Of a stretch of 64,000 bases of DNA, positions 25,997 to 35,919 are shown one piece after another; the stretch's first letter is position 1, and each line of letters begins with the position of its first letter. Both the position numbers and the translations under genes were made by a program. Origin of the DNA: Paenibacillus methanolicus (GTDB lineage Bacteria > Bacillota > Bacilli > Paenibacillales > Paenibacillaceae); NCBI RefSeq assembly GCF_008124765.1, contig NZ_VNHS01000009.1, forward strand, positions 124,001-188,000, given 5' to 3'. The notes below the pieces were generated by a model. The model had not been told where the DNA came from and searched no databases. It saw nothing but the letters and a program-made list of their open reading frames with translations.

Positions 25997-27490
25997 ATGT
26001 CTTACGTCATCGGCATCGACCTCGGCACAAGCGCGGTGAAGGCGCTGCTCCTCGATCGGAGCGGCGCGCTCGTCGCCGAAGCGTCGCGCAGCTACCCGCT
26101 CTTCCATGAGCACGCGGGGTGGAGCGAACAACGTCCAGACGACTGGGTGGAGGCGACGATCGCCGCCCTGGCGGAACTGTCGCAAGCCCCGGGCGTTCGG
26201 CCCGAGGCGATCGAGGGAATCAGCTTCTCCGGCCAGATGCACGGCCTCGTGCTGCTGGACGCGGAGGGCAACCCGGTGCGCAATGCAATTCTATGGAACG
26301 ACACCCGCACGACGCCGCAGTGCCGCGAGATCGAAAGCGTGCTCGGGGAGAAGCTGCTGCGCATTACGCGCAATCCGGCGCTCGAAGGCTTCACGCTGCC
26401 GAAGATATTGTGGGTGAAGCAGCACGAGCCCGAGTCGTTCGCGAAGTCCGTCTCGTTCGTACTGCCGAAGGATTACGTCCGCTACCGGCTGACCGGCGCG
26501 CTGCATATGGATTACTCCGATGCGGCCGGCACGCTGCTGCTGGACGTGGAAGCGAAGACGTGGAGCAGCGACATCTTGGCGGCGTTCGAGCTGCCGGACG
26601 GCTTCTGCCCGCCGCTCGCGGAATCGCATGAGTTGGTCGGCACGCTGCTGCCCGAGCCGGCGCAGTCGACGGGGCTCCCGGCGGCGACCAAGGTATTCGC
26701 CGGCGGCGCGGACAACGCATGCGGCGCGATCGGCGCGGGCATTCTGTCCGAAGGGCTGACGATGTGCAGCATCGGCACCTCCGGCGTTATTCTCTCTTAT
26801 GAGCCGGATGCCAGCGCCGATTATAAGGGTAAAGTGCATCTGTTTAACCACGGCAAGGAGAACGCGTATTACGCAATGGGCGTGACGCTTGCGGCCGGCT
26901 ACAGCTTGAGCTGGTTCCGCGAGACGTTCGCCAAGGGCGAAGCGTTCGACTCGCTATTGGCGGGCATCGGCGAGCTTCCGCCAGGATCGGGCGGTCTCTT
27001 GTTCGCGCCGTATTTGGTCGGCGAACGGACGCCGCACGCGGATTCGCAGATCCGGGGCAGCTTCATCGGCATCGACGGTTCGCATACACGGGCGCATTTT
27101 GCCCGCGCTATTATGGAAGGGATCACGTTCTCGCTGCATGAGTCGGTCGATATGTTCCGGACCGCCGGCAAGACGATCGACAAGATCGTCTCCATCGGAG
27201 GCGGCGCGCAAAATCCGGTGTGGCTGCAAATGCAGGCGGACATTTTCGGCGCGGACGTGGTGGCTCTCACAAGCGAGCAAGGACCGGGTCTAGGCGCGGC
27301 GATGCTCGCGGCTTACGGATGCGGCTGGTTCGCCAGCCTGGACGCGTGCGCGGAGGCGTTCGTCTCGCATGCGGCCGTCTATCATCCGCAGCCGGAATCG
27401 TCGGCGCAATACGCCGGATTGTTCCGTCTCTATCAACAGATCTATGCCAGCACGCGCGATATCAATCATGCGTTGGGGCAGTACCGCTAA
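25997..27490 (+). CDS. xylB: Xylulokinase
   Basis: A 497-residue FGGY-family kinase that phosphorylates D-xylulose to D-xylulose 5-phosphate for the pentose phosphate pathway. The N-terminal phosphate loop is GIDLGTSAVKALLLD (residues 5-19). GFTLPKILWVKQHEPE, GGADNACGAIGAG with the catalytic Asp (about 236-248) and GGGAQNPVWLQMQADIFG are typical. AGGGGG precedes ATG 25997. It is co-transcribed with xylA and ended by the hairpin at 27509. Confidence 0.97.
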   Translation: MSYVIGIDLGTSAVKALLLDRSGALVAEASRSYPLFHEHAGWSEQRPDDWVEATIAALAELSQAPGVRPEAIEGISFSGQMHGLVLLDAEGNPVRNAILWNDTRTTPQCREIESVLGEKLLRITRNPALEGFTLPKILWVKQHEPESFAKSVSFVLPKDYVRYRLTGALHMDYSDAAGTLLLDVEAKTWSSDILAAFELPDGFCPPLAESHELVGTLLPEPAQSTGLPAATKVFAGGADNACGAIGAGILSEGLTMCSIGTSGVILSYEPDASADYKGKVHLFNHGKENAYYAMGVTLAAGYSLSWFRETFAKGEAFDSLLAGIGELPPGSGGLLFAPYLVGERTPHADSQIRGSFIGIDGSHTRAHFARAIMEGITFSLHESVDMFRTAGKTIDKIVSIGGGAQNPVWLQMQADIFGADVVALTSEQGPGLGAAMLAAYGCGWFASLDACAEAFVSHAAVYHPQPESSAQYAGLFRLYQQIYASTRDINHALGQYR

Positions 27491-27508
27491 CGTTTGTCAA
27501 GCCTCAAC

Positions 27509-27559
27509 ACCGCTTTGGGAACAGGGAAAACTTCCTGCCTCCGAAGCGGTTTTCTTTTT
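27509..27559 (+). terminator. Terminator of the xylAB operon
   Basis: ACCGCTTTGG (27509-27518) pairs with CCGAAGCGGT (27541-27550) with one G-T pair. CAGG/CCTG pairs inside, and a T-rich tract follows. Confidence 0.88.
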
Positions 27560-27652
27560 GTCCGAAACTCTAATCTCTGCGAGTCACTCTGTCGATATTC
27601 TCCCTATGAGATGAACAAGTCGCAACTAGATGGGAGCAGGAGGAGACTCATA

Positions 27653-29338
27653 ATGAAGCGGATTAATATGAAAATGAAGGTCGGAACGAAGATTTCGCTG
27701 TCCTTCGTCGTCGTGATCGGACTCATGGGTACGATGGCGTACAGCGCGTATGACAGCAGCCAGAACACGGAAGATCAGATGATCCTGTTCGCGAATAACC
27801 GGGTGCAGGCCGTGGAGAGCGTGCACGAGATGAAATACGGTCTCGAGCGCCTGCAGGCGATCGGGATGATGGCCGCTACCGCCAAGGACGACTCGCAGGC
27901 GAAGCAGCTGATGGAAGAGCGCGGCGAGATGTTTGCCTGGATGGGCGAGCAGATCGAAACGTATAAGAAATACGCGATCGGCGATAATGAAATCGAACTC
28001 ATCGGCCAAATCGAAGAGACGTATAAAAAGCTCGCGGAGATAGCGGCAAGCGGCACGTCGATCTCCGTTGAGGATAGCATGTCCCATTACAAAGCTTATC
28101 AGGAGATTATTCAACAGCTCGACGACGAGAACGGCACGAACACCGAAGCGATGCTCGCGGATGCGGTCGCCAGCTCGGATGACGGTCAAGTATCCACGAT
28201 GGTGTTCGGCGGGATCGCGGTAGCCGTGGCGATTATCGTCGTGCTTATCTTGACGCGCAACTTGATCCGTCCGCTGCGCATCGTGCGCGACCGGATGCTC
28301 GAAGTCGGCGACGGCATGCTGACATCGGAGCCGCTGCAGCTCAAGCGCGCCGACGAATTCGGCGAGCTGGCGGAAGCCGCGGACAAGATGGTCGCGAACC
28401 TTCGTAATATCGTCCTGAAAACCGCCGATTATTCCAGCGAGCTGGCCGTCGCGGCAAGCATGCTGTCCGAGAGCGCGGAAGGCACGAACAAGTCCGCGGC
28501 CGGCATCAAGGATACGATCGGCCAAGCGGCGGCGGGCGCCGAGCAGCAAGGGCACAGCGCGGGCGAGACGGCGCGCGCGATGGAAGAGATGTCGCTGGGC
28601 GTGCAGCGCGTGGCGGAATCCGCGGGCGACGTCAGCGACAAGTCGACCGAGGCGAAGCAGGACGCCGAGCAAGGCCAGCGTTCGATCGTCAATGCCGGCG
28701 ACCGCATGGACGCGGTCATCGCGGCGACCGACCACCTCTCTCAGCTGATCAAGCATCTGGAAGAGCGCAACGACCAAATCGGCAGCTTGGTCGATCAAAT
28801 TAATAACATTGCCCGTCAGACCGGCGTCCTGGCGTTGAACGCGGGCATCGAGGCGGCGCGCGCGGGCGAGCATGGACGCGGATTCGCGGTCGTCGCGGGC
28901 GAAGTTCGCCAGCTGGCGGCGCAGTCGCAGACGGCGGCGACGTCGATCGTCGAAGTGATCGGCGAGATTCAACAGAGCACGAAAGCGGCAAGCGAAGCGA
29001 TGGACAAGGAGCTTGGCGAAGTGAACGAGGCGAATCGCGCCGTGAAGCTCGCGGGCGCGCAATTCGCGAAGATCGTCAAGTCCGTGCAAGAGATGGGCGC
29101 GCAAGTCGAAGAGACGCTGGCGGTCGCGGAAGAGATGTCGGCCAGCTCGCAGGAGGTCAGCGCGTCGGTGAACGAGCAGGCTTCAATCGCGACGCAGCTG
29201 TCCCGTTCCTTCAAGTCCGTCACGGACCGCGCCGAGGCGCAGGTGTCCTCGATGACGCAGATCAGCGCGTACACGCAAGAGCTGACGCGCATCGCGAAGG
29301 AACTGCAGGCGACGGTTCAGCGTTTCCAACTGAAATAA
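27653..29338 (+). CDS. Methyl-accepting chemotaxis protein
   Basis: A 561-residue chemoreceptor. TM1 is about 13-33, a four-helix-bundle sensor with many Met/Glu/Gln residues is about 40-180, TM2 about 183-204, then HAMP (IRPLRIVRDRMLEVGDG) and the signalling domain with tip [38 protein letters not shown]. The tip has Gly in place of the more usual Met/Ala at two positions. AGGAGGAG precedes ATG 27653. Upstream in-frame starts fall before the xylAB terminator region and lack a binding site. Its place directly after xylAB hints at sugar or energy taxis, without proof of ligand. Confidence 0.9.
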   Translation: MKRINMKMKVGTKISLSFVVVIGLMGTMAYSAYDSSQNTEDQMILFANNRVQAVESVHEMKYGLERLQAIGMMAATAKDDSQAKQLMEERGEMFAWMGEQIETYKKYAIGDNEIELIGQIEETYKKLAEIAASGTSISVEDSMSHYKAYQEIIQQLDDENGTNTEAMLADAVASSDDGQVSTMVFGGIAVAVAIIVVLILTRNLIRPLRIVRDRMLEVGDGMLTSEPLQLKRADEFGELAEAADKMVANLRNIVLKTADYSSELAVAASMLSESAEGTNKSAAGIKDTIGQAAAGAEQQGHSAGETARAMEEMSLGVQRVAESAGDVSDKSTEAKQDAEQGQRSIVNAGDRMDAVIAATDHLSQLIKHLEERNDQIGSLVDQINNIARQTGVLALNAGIEAARAGEHGRGFAVVAGEVRQLAAQSQTAATSIVEVIGEIQQSTKAASEAMDKELGEVNEANRAVKLAGAQFAKIVKSVQEMGAQVEETLAVAEEMSASSQEVSASVNEQASIATQLSRSFKSVTDRAEAQVSSMTQISAYTQELTRIAKELQATVQRFQLK

Positions 29339-29409
29339 GGAAAATTCCGGAACTTAATAGGCGCCGTCCTCGTTTAAGAATTATCTTGAACGATAGGGCG
29401 GGGATCGCG

Positions 29410-30111
29410 ATGAACGTATTAACAGTAAACATCGCGGAGGCGGGCTACGAGCAAGATAAGCCTGTCATCCGCGATGTTTCTTTTTATGTTGGGGCAGGGG
29501 AACTGGTCGGATTGATCGGACCCAACGGGGCGGGCAAAAGCACGACGGTAAAGGCGCTCCTCGGCCTGCTGCGCAACGTGAAGGGGGATGTGGCGTTCGG
29601 CGGCGGAGAACGCCGCTGCGCTTACGTCCCGGAGCAGCCGGTGCTGTACGAATACATGACGCTGTGGGAGCACATGCAGCTGGCGGCCAGCGTGCACGAA
29701 TTAGACGATCGCGTATTTCGAGAGCGAGCAGGCGAGCTGCTGCGTTTGTTCCGTATGGAGCAGGACCGCGACAGGCTGCCGACCGGGTTCTCCAAGGGCA
29801 TGCAGCAGAAAATGATGCTTATTATCGGGTTTATGCCGAAGCCCAATCTTTACGTCGTCGACGAGCCGTTCGTCGGCTTGGACCCGCGCGCGACGAAGGA
29901 CTTCTTGACGCTGCTGAACGAGGAGCGGAAGCGGGGGGCCGGCGTGCTGATGAGCACGCACGTATTGGATACCGCCGAGCGCATAAGCGACAGATTCGTG
30001 CTCATTAACGACGGCACGGTCGTCGCGGGCGGGACGCTTGCGGACGTGCGGGAGCAGGCGAGGTGCGGCGCGGATGCGCCGCTGTTCGACTGCTTCTATG
30101 CGCTTACGTAA
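29410..30111 (+). CDS. ecsA: ABC transporter ATP-binding protein, EcsA type
   Basis: A 233-residue ATPase subunit. It has Walker A GPNGAGKST (about residues 36-44), a signature region FSKGMQQKMMLI instead of canonical LSGGQ, Walker B LYVVDEPFVGLDP and switch MSTHVLDTAERI. EcsAB in Bacillus affects secretion, proteolysis of membrane proteins and peptide export. GGGCGGGGA before ATG 29410 supports this start. It is followed by the matching membrane subunit after 22 bases. No ecsC is seen. Confidence 0.85.
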   Translation: MNVLTVNIAEAGYEQDKPVIRDVSFYVGAGELVGLIGPNGAGKSTTVKALLGLLRNVKGDVAFGGGERRCAYVPEQPVLYEYMTLWEHMQLAASVHELDDRVFRERAGELLRLFRMEQDRDRLPTGFSKGMQQKMMLIIGFMPKPNLYVVDEPFVGLDPRATKDFLTLLNEERKRGAGVLMSTHVLDTAERISDRFVLINDGTVVAGGTLADVREQARCGADAPLFDCFYALT

Positions 30112-30133
30112 TCCGGAGAGGGGAGAGAAACGC

Positions 30134-31411
30134 ATGACGTCTTCCGGTAATAATTCCGCGGCCCGCGCATGGACGATCCGGCGGCTGTTCCGCAAAAGAG
30201 TGGCGCGATTTTGGAAGGAGCAACGGCAGGTGTGGGGAACCGTCGTCGATTGGGTCGTGCTCTGTTACTTGCTGTTCCCTGCGCTGATCGGAGGCGTGGT
30301 ATATGCGGGGTGGTGGGCGGACCCGCCGGCATGGATGGCCTCCGCGCCGCTCTGGGCCGCCCAGCTGCCGCCGATGCTGCTGGCGGTCGGCGCAAGATTC
30401 AGGACGTTCGCGGAAGACGCGGACATGCTGTTCCTGGTGCAGCGCGGCGAGTGGCGGCGCGGTCTGCTCCTGTACGGGTTCGCTTATACGGCAGCAGGAT
30501 TGGCGGTGCCCGGATTATTGATCTACGCGCTCCTGCTGCCGGTTCTGATGGGCGTGCACGGCATGCAGCTGTCCCATGTTGCGCTGCTGCTGGCGGCCGC
30601 TTGGTCGGTATCGCTTGCAGGCGCGGTGTGGCGCAATCGCATCCACGGGCGGTTCCGCGGATGGAGGAAGGAAGCTTGCATCGGGGCCGTGAACGTGATG
30701 CTTATCTTGGCGCTGCTGCTCCCTTCCTTATTGTCAGCCGGCGCGCAGGCCGCTGCTTGGCTGGGTTGCGCGCTCGCAGGCGTTGGGGCCGCGCTCCTCT
30801 TGCTTCGCGGCAAACTAAGGCAAGACGGCGACTTCGCTTCCGACGTGCGGCTCGAGCATCTGGCAAGGCTCTCCGGCACGGCCTTGCTCGTACGCGACGT
30901 CGTGCAGCGCAAGCCGCTCATTCGTCTCGACAAGCCGCTAGTCTTCCGGCGCTCGCAGCGGCTGTTCCGATCGGGCGCGCCTTCGGTCGTGCTGGCGGAG
31001 AGCGCGCTCAAATCGTTCCTGCGTCAGTGGCTCATGATTCGTTACTGGATCAGCTTTCTGAGTCTGGGCCTCTTCGCCGTCAGCCAGTCTCCTCTATTCG
31101 CGCAGATTGCGCTGGCACTGGGGATTCCGCTGCTCGTCAACATGATGATTCAGAACCATATCTTGAATTTCGCGGGCGAAGCCTTCGTCCGGCAGTTCCG
31201 CTGGGAGGACGGCAACCTCCGCAAGGCAGGCGAGCGGCTGCGGCTATGGCTCGTGGCGCCGATCGCGCTCATGCTTGGCGCGGTCGCCGGCTATGATGCT
31301 TTCGGATTCCTCGGCTTGATGGCCGGCACTCTCCTTTCCGCGGCGTATCTATGGTTCGTCAATAATTTGACGTCTGCTTTCGGGCGGCTGCGGGCGACGC
31401 GGAGCGATTGA
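30134..31411 (+). CDS. ecsB: ABC transporter permease, EcsB type
   Basis: A 425-residue integral membrane protein with about eight to ten hydrophobic segments. It starts with a basic cytoplasmic part (RLFRKRVARFWKEQRQVW) and has EDADMLFLVQRGEWRRGLL after the first membrane pair, as in EcsB proteins. It would form the membrane channel for the upstream ATPase. ATG 30134 follows GGAGAGGGGAGAG. The frame also extends upstream into ecsA, but without a suitable start site. An intergenic gap of about 100 bases with no clear terminator follows. Confidence 0.85.
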   Translation: MTSSGNNSAARAWTIRRLFRKRVARFWKEQRQVWGTVVDWVVLCYLLFPALIGGVVYAGWWADPPAWMASAPLWAAQLPPMLLAVGARFRTFAEDADMLFLVQRGEWRRGLLLYGFAYTAAGLAVPGLLIYALLLPVLMGVHGMQLSHVALLLAAAWSVSLAGAVWRNRIHGRFRGWRKEACIGAVNVMLILALLLPSLLSAGAQAAAWLGCALAGVGAALLLLRGKLRQDGDFASDVRLEHLARLSGTALLVRDVVQRKPLIRLDKPLVFRRSQRLFRSGAPSVVLAESALKSFLRQWLMIRYWISFLSLGLFAVSQSPLFAQIALALGIPLLVNMMIQNHILNFAGEAFVRQFRWEDGNLRKAGERLRLWLVAPIALMLGAVAGYDAFGFLGLMAGTLLSAAYLWFVNNLTSAFGRLRATRSD

Positions 31412-31508
31412 GCTCCAAGACGATCATGCATCGTTTGCCCTTGCGCGGGTACATTAAGGGAGATCGAGCAAGGCAAGGGACACCCACGCGGAAAGGAATT
31501 AGGTTCGC

Positions 31509-31910
31509 ATGCAGCATGATACCGCTTTGTTGTTTCAATTCCCCGACGAGGCGATGGCCGCGATGGCGGCCGATACGTTGTCGGAGCTAGGCTACGAGCC
31601 GGACGTGAGCGGCGGGAGAGAGGTCCATATCCATCTCCACGGAAGCGATCTGACGTCCGCGCTCGAGATCGCGCAATCGCATGGCGGCGTCATGTGCGGC
31701 CAATCCAGGCTGGACGAGAACGCGATCACGGCGAGCGCTTATAGTCTCGACGCGATCACGATTCCGGCGCACCTCGTGAACGAGGATCTGATCGCCCGCG
31801 AGGAGTCGGAGATGGGACTGCGCAACCATGACGAGGACGCGGCCGACCCCGACGCGTTCACGCCGGATCCGGGCACGTACGATCATTTCTCGGGCGACGT
31901 GCATACGTAA
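31509..31910 (+). CDS. Conserved hypothetical acidic protein
   Basis: A 133-residue soluble protein, rich in Asp/Glu/His, without signal peptide or membrane segment. It begins with a small ferredoxin-like-looking part (LLFQFPDEAMAAMAADTLSELGYEPDVSGGREVHIHLHGSDLTSALEIAQSHGG) that resembles metal- or regulatory-binding beta-alpha-beta folds, and ends in a disordered acidic tail. I do not recognise the family. AAAGGAA lies upstream of ATG 31509. A strong terminator follows. Possibly a Paenibacillaceae-specific sporulation or stress protein, but the sequence does not show it. Confidence 0.6.
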   Translation: MQHDTALLFQFPDEAMAAMAADTLSELGYEPDVSGGREVHIHLHGSDLTSALEIAQSHGGVMCGQSRLDENAITASAYSLDAITIPAHLVNEDLIAREESEMGLRNHDEDAADPDAFTPDPGTYDHFSGDVHT

Positions 31911-31930
31911 TCGAATTGCCGGCATAGATG

Positions 31931-31967
31931 CAAAACCCCGGAGAGGCGGATGCCTTCCGGGGTTTTG
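31931..31967. terminator. Terminator after the acidic hypothetical gene
   Basis: Perfect 12-bp inverted repeat CAAAACCCCGGA (31931-31942) / TCCGGGGTTTTG (31956-31967). Its A/T ends let it serve both this gene and the convergent coat-protein gene. Confidence 0.9.
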
Positions 31968-31982
31968 CTGCTGTTTAAGGAG

Positions 31983-32270
31983 CTATTTGCGTCTGACCGC
32001 GCGACGGCCCTTGGATTTGGATTTCGTCTTTGCTTTCTCGCCGGCCACGGTCGCGTGGCCGCCATGATGGTGGTGCGTACAGTCCTCTTCGCGCTCGACG
32101 ACTTGGACGACCTTCTCATAGACCGGCACGCAGTGATGGCGGTTTACGACCTCCACAATCTGCACGACTTGGACGCGCTGAGGGTGAAAAAAGTCGCGAA
32201 CGACGCGGATTGGCGGGTCATAGATCGTCTCGGTCGGACATAACGGATCGCAATGGCGATGGTCACACAT
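31983..32270 (-). CDS. CotD-like spore coat protein
   Basis: 95 residues, Cys/His/Val-rich: MCDHRHCDPLCPTETIYDPP, RDFFHPQRVQVVQIVEVVNRHHCVPVYEKVVQVVE, a CTHHHHGGH cluster and a very basic Lys/Arg tail (KAKTKSKSKGRRAVRRK). The FHPQ...VVNRHHCVPV pattern is that of CotD-family inner-coat proteins. ATG 32270 follows AAGGGAG. The frame is open further upstream but would overlap the flavoprotein gene end. A CATATCGTA sequence at 32302-32310 on this strand matches the CATANNNTA -10 box of mother-cell sigma K promoters, although no good -35 was found. Confidence 0.7.
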   Translation of the reverse strand: MCDHRHCDPLCPTETIYDPPIRVVRDFFHPQRVQVVQIVEVVNRHHCVPVYEKVVQVVEREEDCTHHHHGGHATVAGEKAKTKSKSKGRRAVRRK

Positions 32271-32349
32271 CAAGCAGGGCTCCCTTCCATTTGGATTACT
32301 ATACGATATGTAATCCCCATGGACAACGCTTGTGCGGCCGCCTTGATGG

Positions 32350-33612
32350 CTATTGGCGGAGCCGCGCCGCATGCAGGCCGGCCGCGTATCCGGTCGAGAA
32401 CGCGGCGGTAATGTTATACCCGCCGGTGTATCCGTGGATGTCGAGCACTTCGCCGCAGAAGTACAGTCCATGCATCAGCTTGGAGCCCATCGTCTTCGGA
32501 TCGATTTCCTTCAGATTCACGCCGCCGCCGGTCACGAACGCATCTTCGATCGACAGCGTGCCGTATGCGCGAAGCGGGAAGGCTTTGGCCAGTTTGGCCA
32601 GCTCCAACCACTGCTGCTTCGGAATATTGTCGTACGTGACCTGCTCGTCCAGACCGGACTGGGCGAGCAGGAGCGGTACGAGACGCTCGGGCAGATAGCT
32701 CTTGAGGACGTTCTTGACGGCTTTCTTCGACTCCGCTTGCGTAAGCGCGAGCGTCTCCTTGTAGATCTCGTCCGCGCTCTTGTCCGGCAGCAGATCGATC
32801 GTCATGTTGACGTTGCCGGTGCCGAATTGCTTGAGCGCCTTGACGACGAACTGGCTGCAGCGCAGCGCCGTCGGTCCGGATAGGCCGAAGTGGGTGAAAA
32901 TCATGTCGCCGCGGTGCTCGATGATCCGCTTGCCCTTCGGATTCCAGACGGAGAGTCCGATATCCCGCAGCGACAGCCCTTGCAGCTCCTTCGTCTGGAT
33001 GAACGGCTCGTTCGACGTAATCGGCACTTCCGTCGGGAACAGCTCCGTAATCGTGTGGCCGGCCTGCTCGGCCCACGCGTAGCCGTCGCCGGTCGAGCCG
33101 GTGTGCGGCACCGACTTGCCGCCCGAGGCGACGATGACGGCGGGGCTTGCGAACGTCTCGCCGCTCTTCAGCCGAACGCCCCGCACTTCGCCGCCTTGGT
33201 ACAGCACTTCCTTCACCGGCGCGTTGACCTTAATCTGGACGCCTAGTTTGCGGACTTGGCCGATCAGCGCGTCGACGACGGTCTTCGCCCGGTCGGAGAC
33301 GGGGAACATCCTCCCGTTGTCTTCTTCCTTGAGCGCGATGCCCAGCTTCTCGAAGAACGCGATAATCTCTTTATTGCCGAAGGCGTTCAGCGCGCTATGC
33401 AGAAACCTCCCGTTGCCGGGTATATGGCGGATCAGCTCGTCCAGCTCTTTGTTATTCGTCACGTTGCATCTGCCGCCGCCGGAGATGCCGAGCTTGCGCC
33501 CCAGCTTGTCCCCTTTGTCCAGCAGCAGGACGCGCGAGCCGCGGGCGCCCGCCGATACGGCGGCCATCAGCCCGGCCGAACCGCCTCCGATGATGATTAC
33601 GTCATAGTCCAT
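32350..33612 (-). CDS. NAD(P)/FAD-dependent oxidoreductase, HI0933/BaiN/YtfP family
   Basis: A 420-residue flavoprotein. The N-terminal dinucleotide-binding fold is [23 protein letters not shown] (residues 3-25), followed by the family signature [17 protein letters not shown] (about 38-54), [20 protein letters not shown], and the C-terminal [20 protein letters not shown] motif. Family members are FAD-linked reductases of mostly unknown physiological substrate; BaiN acts on bile-acid intermediates in gut clostridia. ATG 33612 is chosen because GCAGGTGAGC is right upstream. An in-frame start at 33648 lacks a site. Confidence 0.9.
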   Translation of the reverse strand: MDYDVIIIGGGSAGLMAAVSAGARGSRVLLLDKGDKLGRKLGISGGGRCNVTNNKELDELIRHIPGNGRFLHSALNAFGNKEIIAFFEKLGIALKEEDNGRMFPVSDRAKTVVDALIGQVRKLGVQIKVNAPVKEVLYQGGEVRGVRLKSGETFASPAVIVASGGKSVPHTGSTGDGYAWAEQAGHTITELFPTEVPITSNEPFIQTKELQGLSLRDIGLSVWNPKGKRIIEHRGDMIFTHFGLSGPTALRCSQFVVKALKQFGTGNVNMTIDLLPDKSADEIYKETLALTQAESKKAVKNVLKSYLPERLVPLLLAQSGLDEQVTYDNIPKQQWLELAKLAKAFPLRAYGTLSIEDAFVTGGGVNLKEIDPKTMGSKLMHGLYFCGEVLDIHGYTGGYNITAAFSTGYAAGLHAARLRQ

Positions 33613-33791
33613 TTTGCTCACCTGCTTGTTTGAAATCCTACTCATCATACTATCCGGATTCGCTAGCGTCCACTCTTCTTAAACTTGAATAATTGTATTT
33701 ATTTGTATGCCGATAGGTTGTATAGTAGGGGCATGGAGCAGCGGCGCGGCAGAGCGTCCATCCAACCGCCAATACGCATGGAGTGCAGGTC

Positions 33792-34178
33792 ATGATGATG
33801 ATTCCCGTTACGCGCGACCGGAACAACGAATCGCCGGTCGTCCTGCTGGAAGCGGCCGATATTCTGTATATCGAATCCGCGAACGGCGCGCTCGTTTTCC
33901 ATACGTTGACTGATACCTTCTACCCCCTTGCCCCCTCGCTTACAACGTATGTCAAGCATCTTCAGTCTTATGGATTTCACAAGCTGGACCGGATCAACCT
34001 CGTCAACAAGCACCACATCGCCCGATACGACCACGAGCAAGGCAAAGTATTCTTCCAATCCCCCGGCGGCTCGCTCGGCAAGTCCACGACGGTCGCCTAC
34101 ATTCGGCGGGGACGGCTTCGGCACGAAATCGAACGTTGGATCGAACGCAACACGCATGGAATGGATGGGCCATACTGA
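33792..34178 (+). CDS. LytTR-type DNA-binding domain protein
   Basis: A stand-alone 128-residue LytTR-like domain. Visible are an early strand set (SPVVLLEAADILYIESANGALVFHT), the region LTTYVKHLQSYGFHKLDRINLVNKHHIARYDHEQGKVFF typical of LytTR beta-strands, and a basic C-terminus (RRGRLRHEIERW). No receiver domain is present, so it is not a classical two-component regulator. It may be constitutively active or respond to another partner. It precedes the sensor kinase gene by about 30 bases, but that kinase is of the HisKA type and would not be its usual partner. Confidence 0.72.
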   Translation: MMMIPVTRDRNNESPVVLLEAADILYIESANGALVFHTLTDTFYPLAPSLTTYVKHLQSYGFHKLDRINLVNKHHIARYDHEQGKVFFQSPGGSLGKSTTVAYIRRGRLRHEIERWIERNTHGMDGPY

Positions 34179-34207
34179 ACGTTTCGGAGGGAGAGACCTG
34201 ATCTGAC

Positions 34208-35869
34208 GTGTGGAAGCAAACCCTGTTGCAAATGATCGCAGCCGCGGTGCCTTACTTCGCCTTTCAAGTCTGGCATGACCGGGCAGCTACGCGAATAAGC
34301 AAACCGTTCTACCTGGCATTGTTCTCGATTTGCTCCCTGATCATCGGTTTCGTCGTCTGCGCGTCGGATAACCGGCTGGATATGGGCTTCATGTTCATTC
34401 CCTTGTTTATCGGCTCGCTCTATGGCGGTTATGGGGCAATGGCCGTCCTCGGGTCCGTATATGCGGCCGCAAGATTGCTGCATGACGGGTTAGCCGCGTG
34501 GTCGTTGCTGGAGCTCGCGGGCGTGACGGCGCTTGTTATGCCGCTGTTGTTCCATTGGATCGGACCGGAGTTCCAGGCCATGGACAGGCGCCGCAAGCAG
34601 CTTGTCCTCTTCGCTTTGATGACGGGGGTCATCTTCGTTCATCTCACGGTGTTCGCCTTGTATCCGGACGAAGCGGGGCTTTCGTTCCGGGCGCTTGCGG
34701 ATTTGCAAGGGTGGACGTATATCTTCCTTTATTATGCAACCGCTTTCGTGGTCGTCTATCTAATCGAGAATTATATGGATCGGCTGCGGCTGAACGAAAA
34801 TTTGTCGCAATGGATGACGCAGTACCGCATCGAGGCGCAGAAGCTCAAGCAGTTCGTCGAGGAGCACCCCTTCGGCGTTATTTTCGCGGAACGCGGCGGC
34901 GTCATCTCCCACTTGAACGAGCGGGCGCGGACGATGCTCCGGGCGGGGGAGACGGAAGACGAGCTGCTCGGCAAGCCCTATTCGATGCTTGGCGGTTATG
35001 CGGCGGGACGCGTGATGACCAAGCTGCTGGAGCAGGCGCTGGCCGGCCATGCGAGCGCAACCGAATACGCGCGGGAGCAGAGCAAAATTTACGCCTGCAT
35101 GGGCATCAGCATCCGGGATCCCCGCGGCAGCGGCGTGATCGGCGCGGCCGTGCTTGCCCAGGACGTGACCGAGCTCAGTCTACTGCAGGGCGAAGCGGAG
35201 CGGATGGAGCGGCTCAGCCTGGTCGGACAAATGGCTGCCAGCATCACGCACGAAATCCGCAATCCGATGGCGGTCATACGCGGCTTCATCCAGCTGATGC
35301 GGGAGCGGAGTCCGGAGAATCAAAGGGAATACTTCCGCATCGTGATGGACGAGCTCGACCGGGCGAACGGCATCATCAACGACTTTCTCTCCATGGCCCA
35401 AACGCGGTTGAGCGAACGGTCCCCCGCGTCGCTGCACGATCTGATCGACGATCTGCTGCCGCTGCTGATGGCCGACGCCAACATGAGAGGGCTTACGATC
35501 GAGCTGGAGCTGGCGGACGAGATGCCGCTCTTGCTGCTGAACGCCAAGGAAATCAAGCAGCTCATCCTCAATTTGTGCCGCAACGGCCTGGAGGCGATGG
35601 AGGAGCGGAAGGGGACGCTGCGAATCCGCACGCGCGCGATGCCCGCCCATGTCGAACTGCAGGTAGCCGACGACGGACACGGCATACCGCGCGAGCGGTT
35701 GGAGCGGCTGTTCGAGCCGTTCTTCACGACGAAGACGCAAGGGACGGGCCTTGGGCTTGCGATGTGCCTCGGCATCGCCGAGCGGCATGGCGGCACGATC
35801 CGGGTCGAATCCGAACCCGGCGCCGGCACGACGTTCACGGTGCGCTTCGATCGGAGCGCGGGCGGATAG
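34208..35869 (+). CDS. Sporulation-type sensor histidine kinase (KinB-like)
   Basis: 553 residues. About six membrane segments span residues 5-190 (5TM/KinB-like input), then a PAS-like domain (about 205-325), HisKA with phospho-acceptor His348 in SITHEIRNPMAVIRGF, and an ATPase domain with NLCRNGLEAM (N box), DDGHGIP (G1), FFTTKTQGTGLGLAM (G2) and EPGAGTTFTVRF. There is no adjacent HisKA-type response regulator, as is usual for orphan kinases feeding the Spo0F/Spo0A phosphorelay; that assignment is inference. GTG 34208 follows GGAGGGAGAG at a longish spacing. Confidence 0.88.
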   Translation: MWKQTLLQMIAAAVPYFAFQVWHDRAATRISKPFYLALFSICSLIIGFVVCASDNRLDMGFMFIPLFIGSLYGGYGAMAVLGSVYAAARLLHDGLAAWSLLELAGVTALVMPLLFHWIGPEFQAMDRRRKQLVLFALMTGVIFVHLTVFALYPDEAGLSFRALADLQGWTYIFLYYATAFVVVYLIENYMDRLRLNENLSQWMTQYRIEAQKLKQFVEEHPFGVIFAERGGVISHLNERARTMLRAGETEDELLGKPYSMLGGYAAGRVMTKLLEQALAGHASATEYAREQSKIYACMGISIRDPRGSGVIGAAVLAQDVTELSLLQGEAERMERLSLVGQMAASITHEIRNPMAVIRGFIQLMRERSPENQREYFRIVMDELDRANGIINDFLSMAQTRLSERSPASLHDLIDDLLPLLMADANMRGLTIELELADEMPLLLLNAKEIKQLILNLCRNGLEAMEERKGTLRIRTRAMPAHVELQVADDGHGIPRERLERLFEPFFTTKTQGTGLGLAMCLGIAERHGGTIRVESEPGAGTTFTVRFDRSAGG

Positions 35870-35893
35870 TTCCTCCTCGCGGCGCGCATAATA
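35864..35893 (+). promoter_or_regulatory. Forespore (sigma F/G)-like promoter
   Basis: GGATA (35864-35868), 18 bases, CATAATA (35887-35893). The -10 fits the CATWHTA pattern of sigma F/G fully and the -35 deviates at one position from GHATR. It overlaps the end of the kinase gene and lies 27 bases before the small hydrophilic protein gene. Confidence 0.5.
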
Positions 35894-35919
35894 GCCGTTG
35901 GAAGGGGGTGCCAACCACC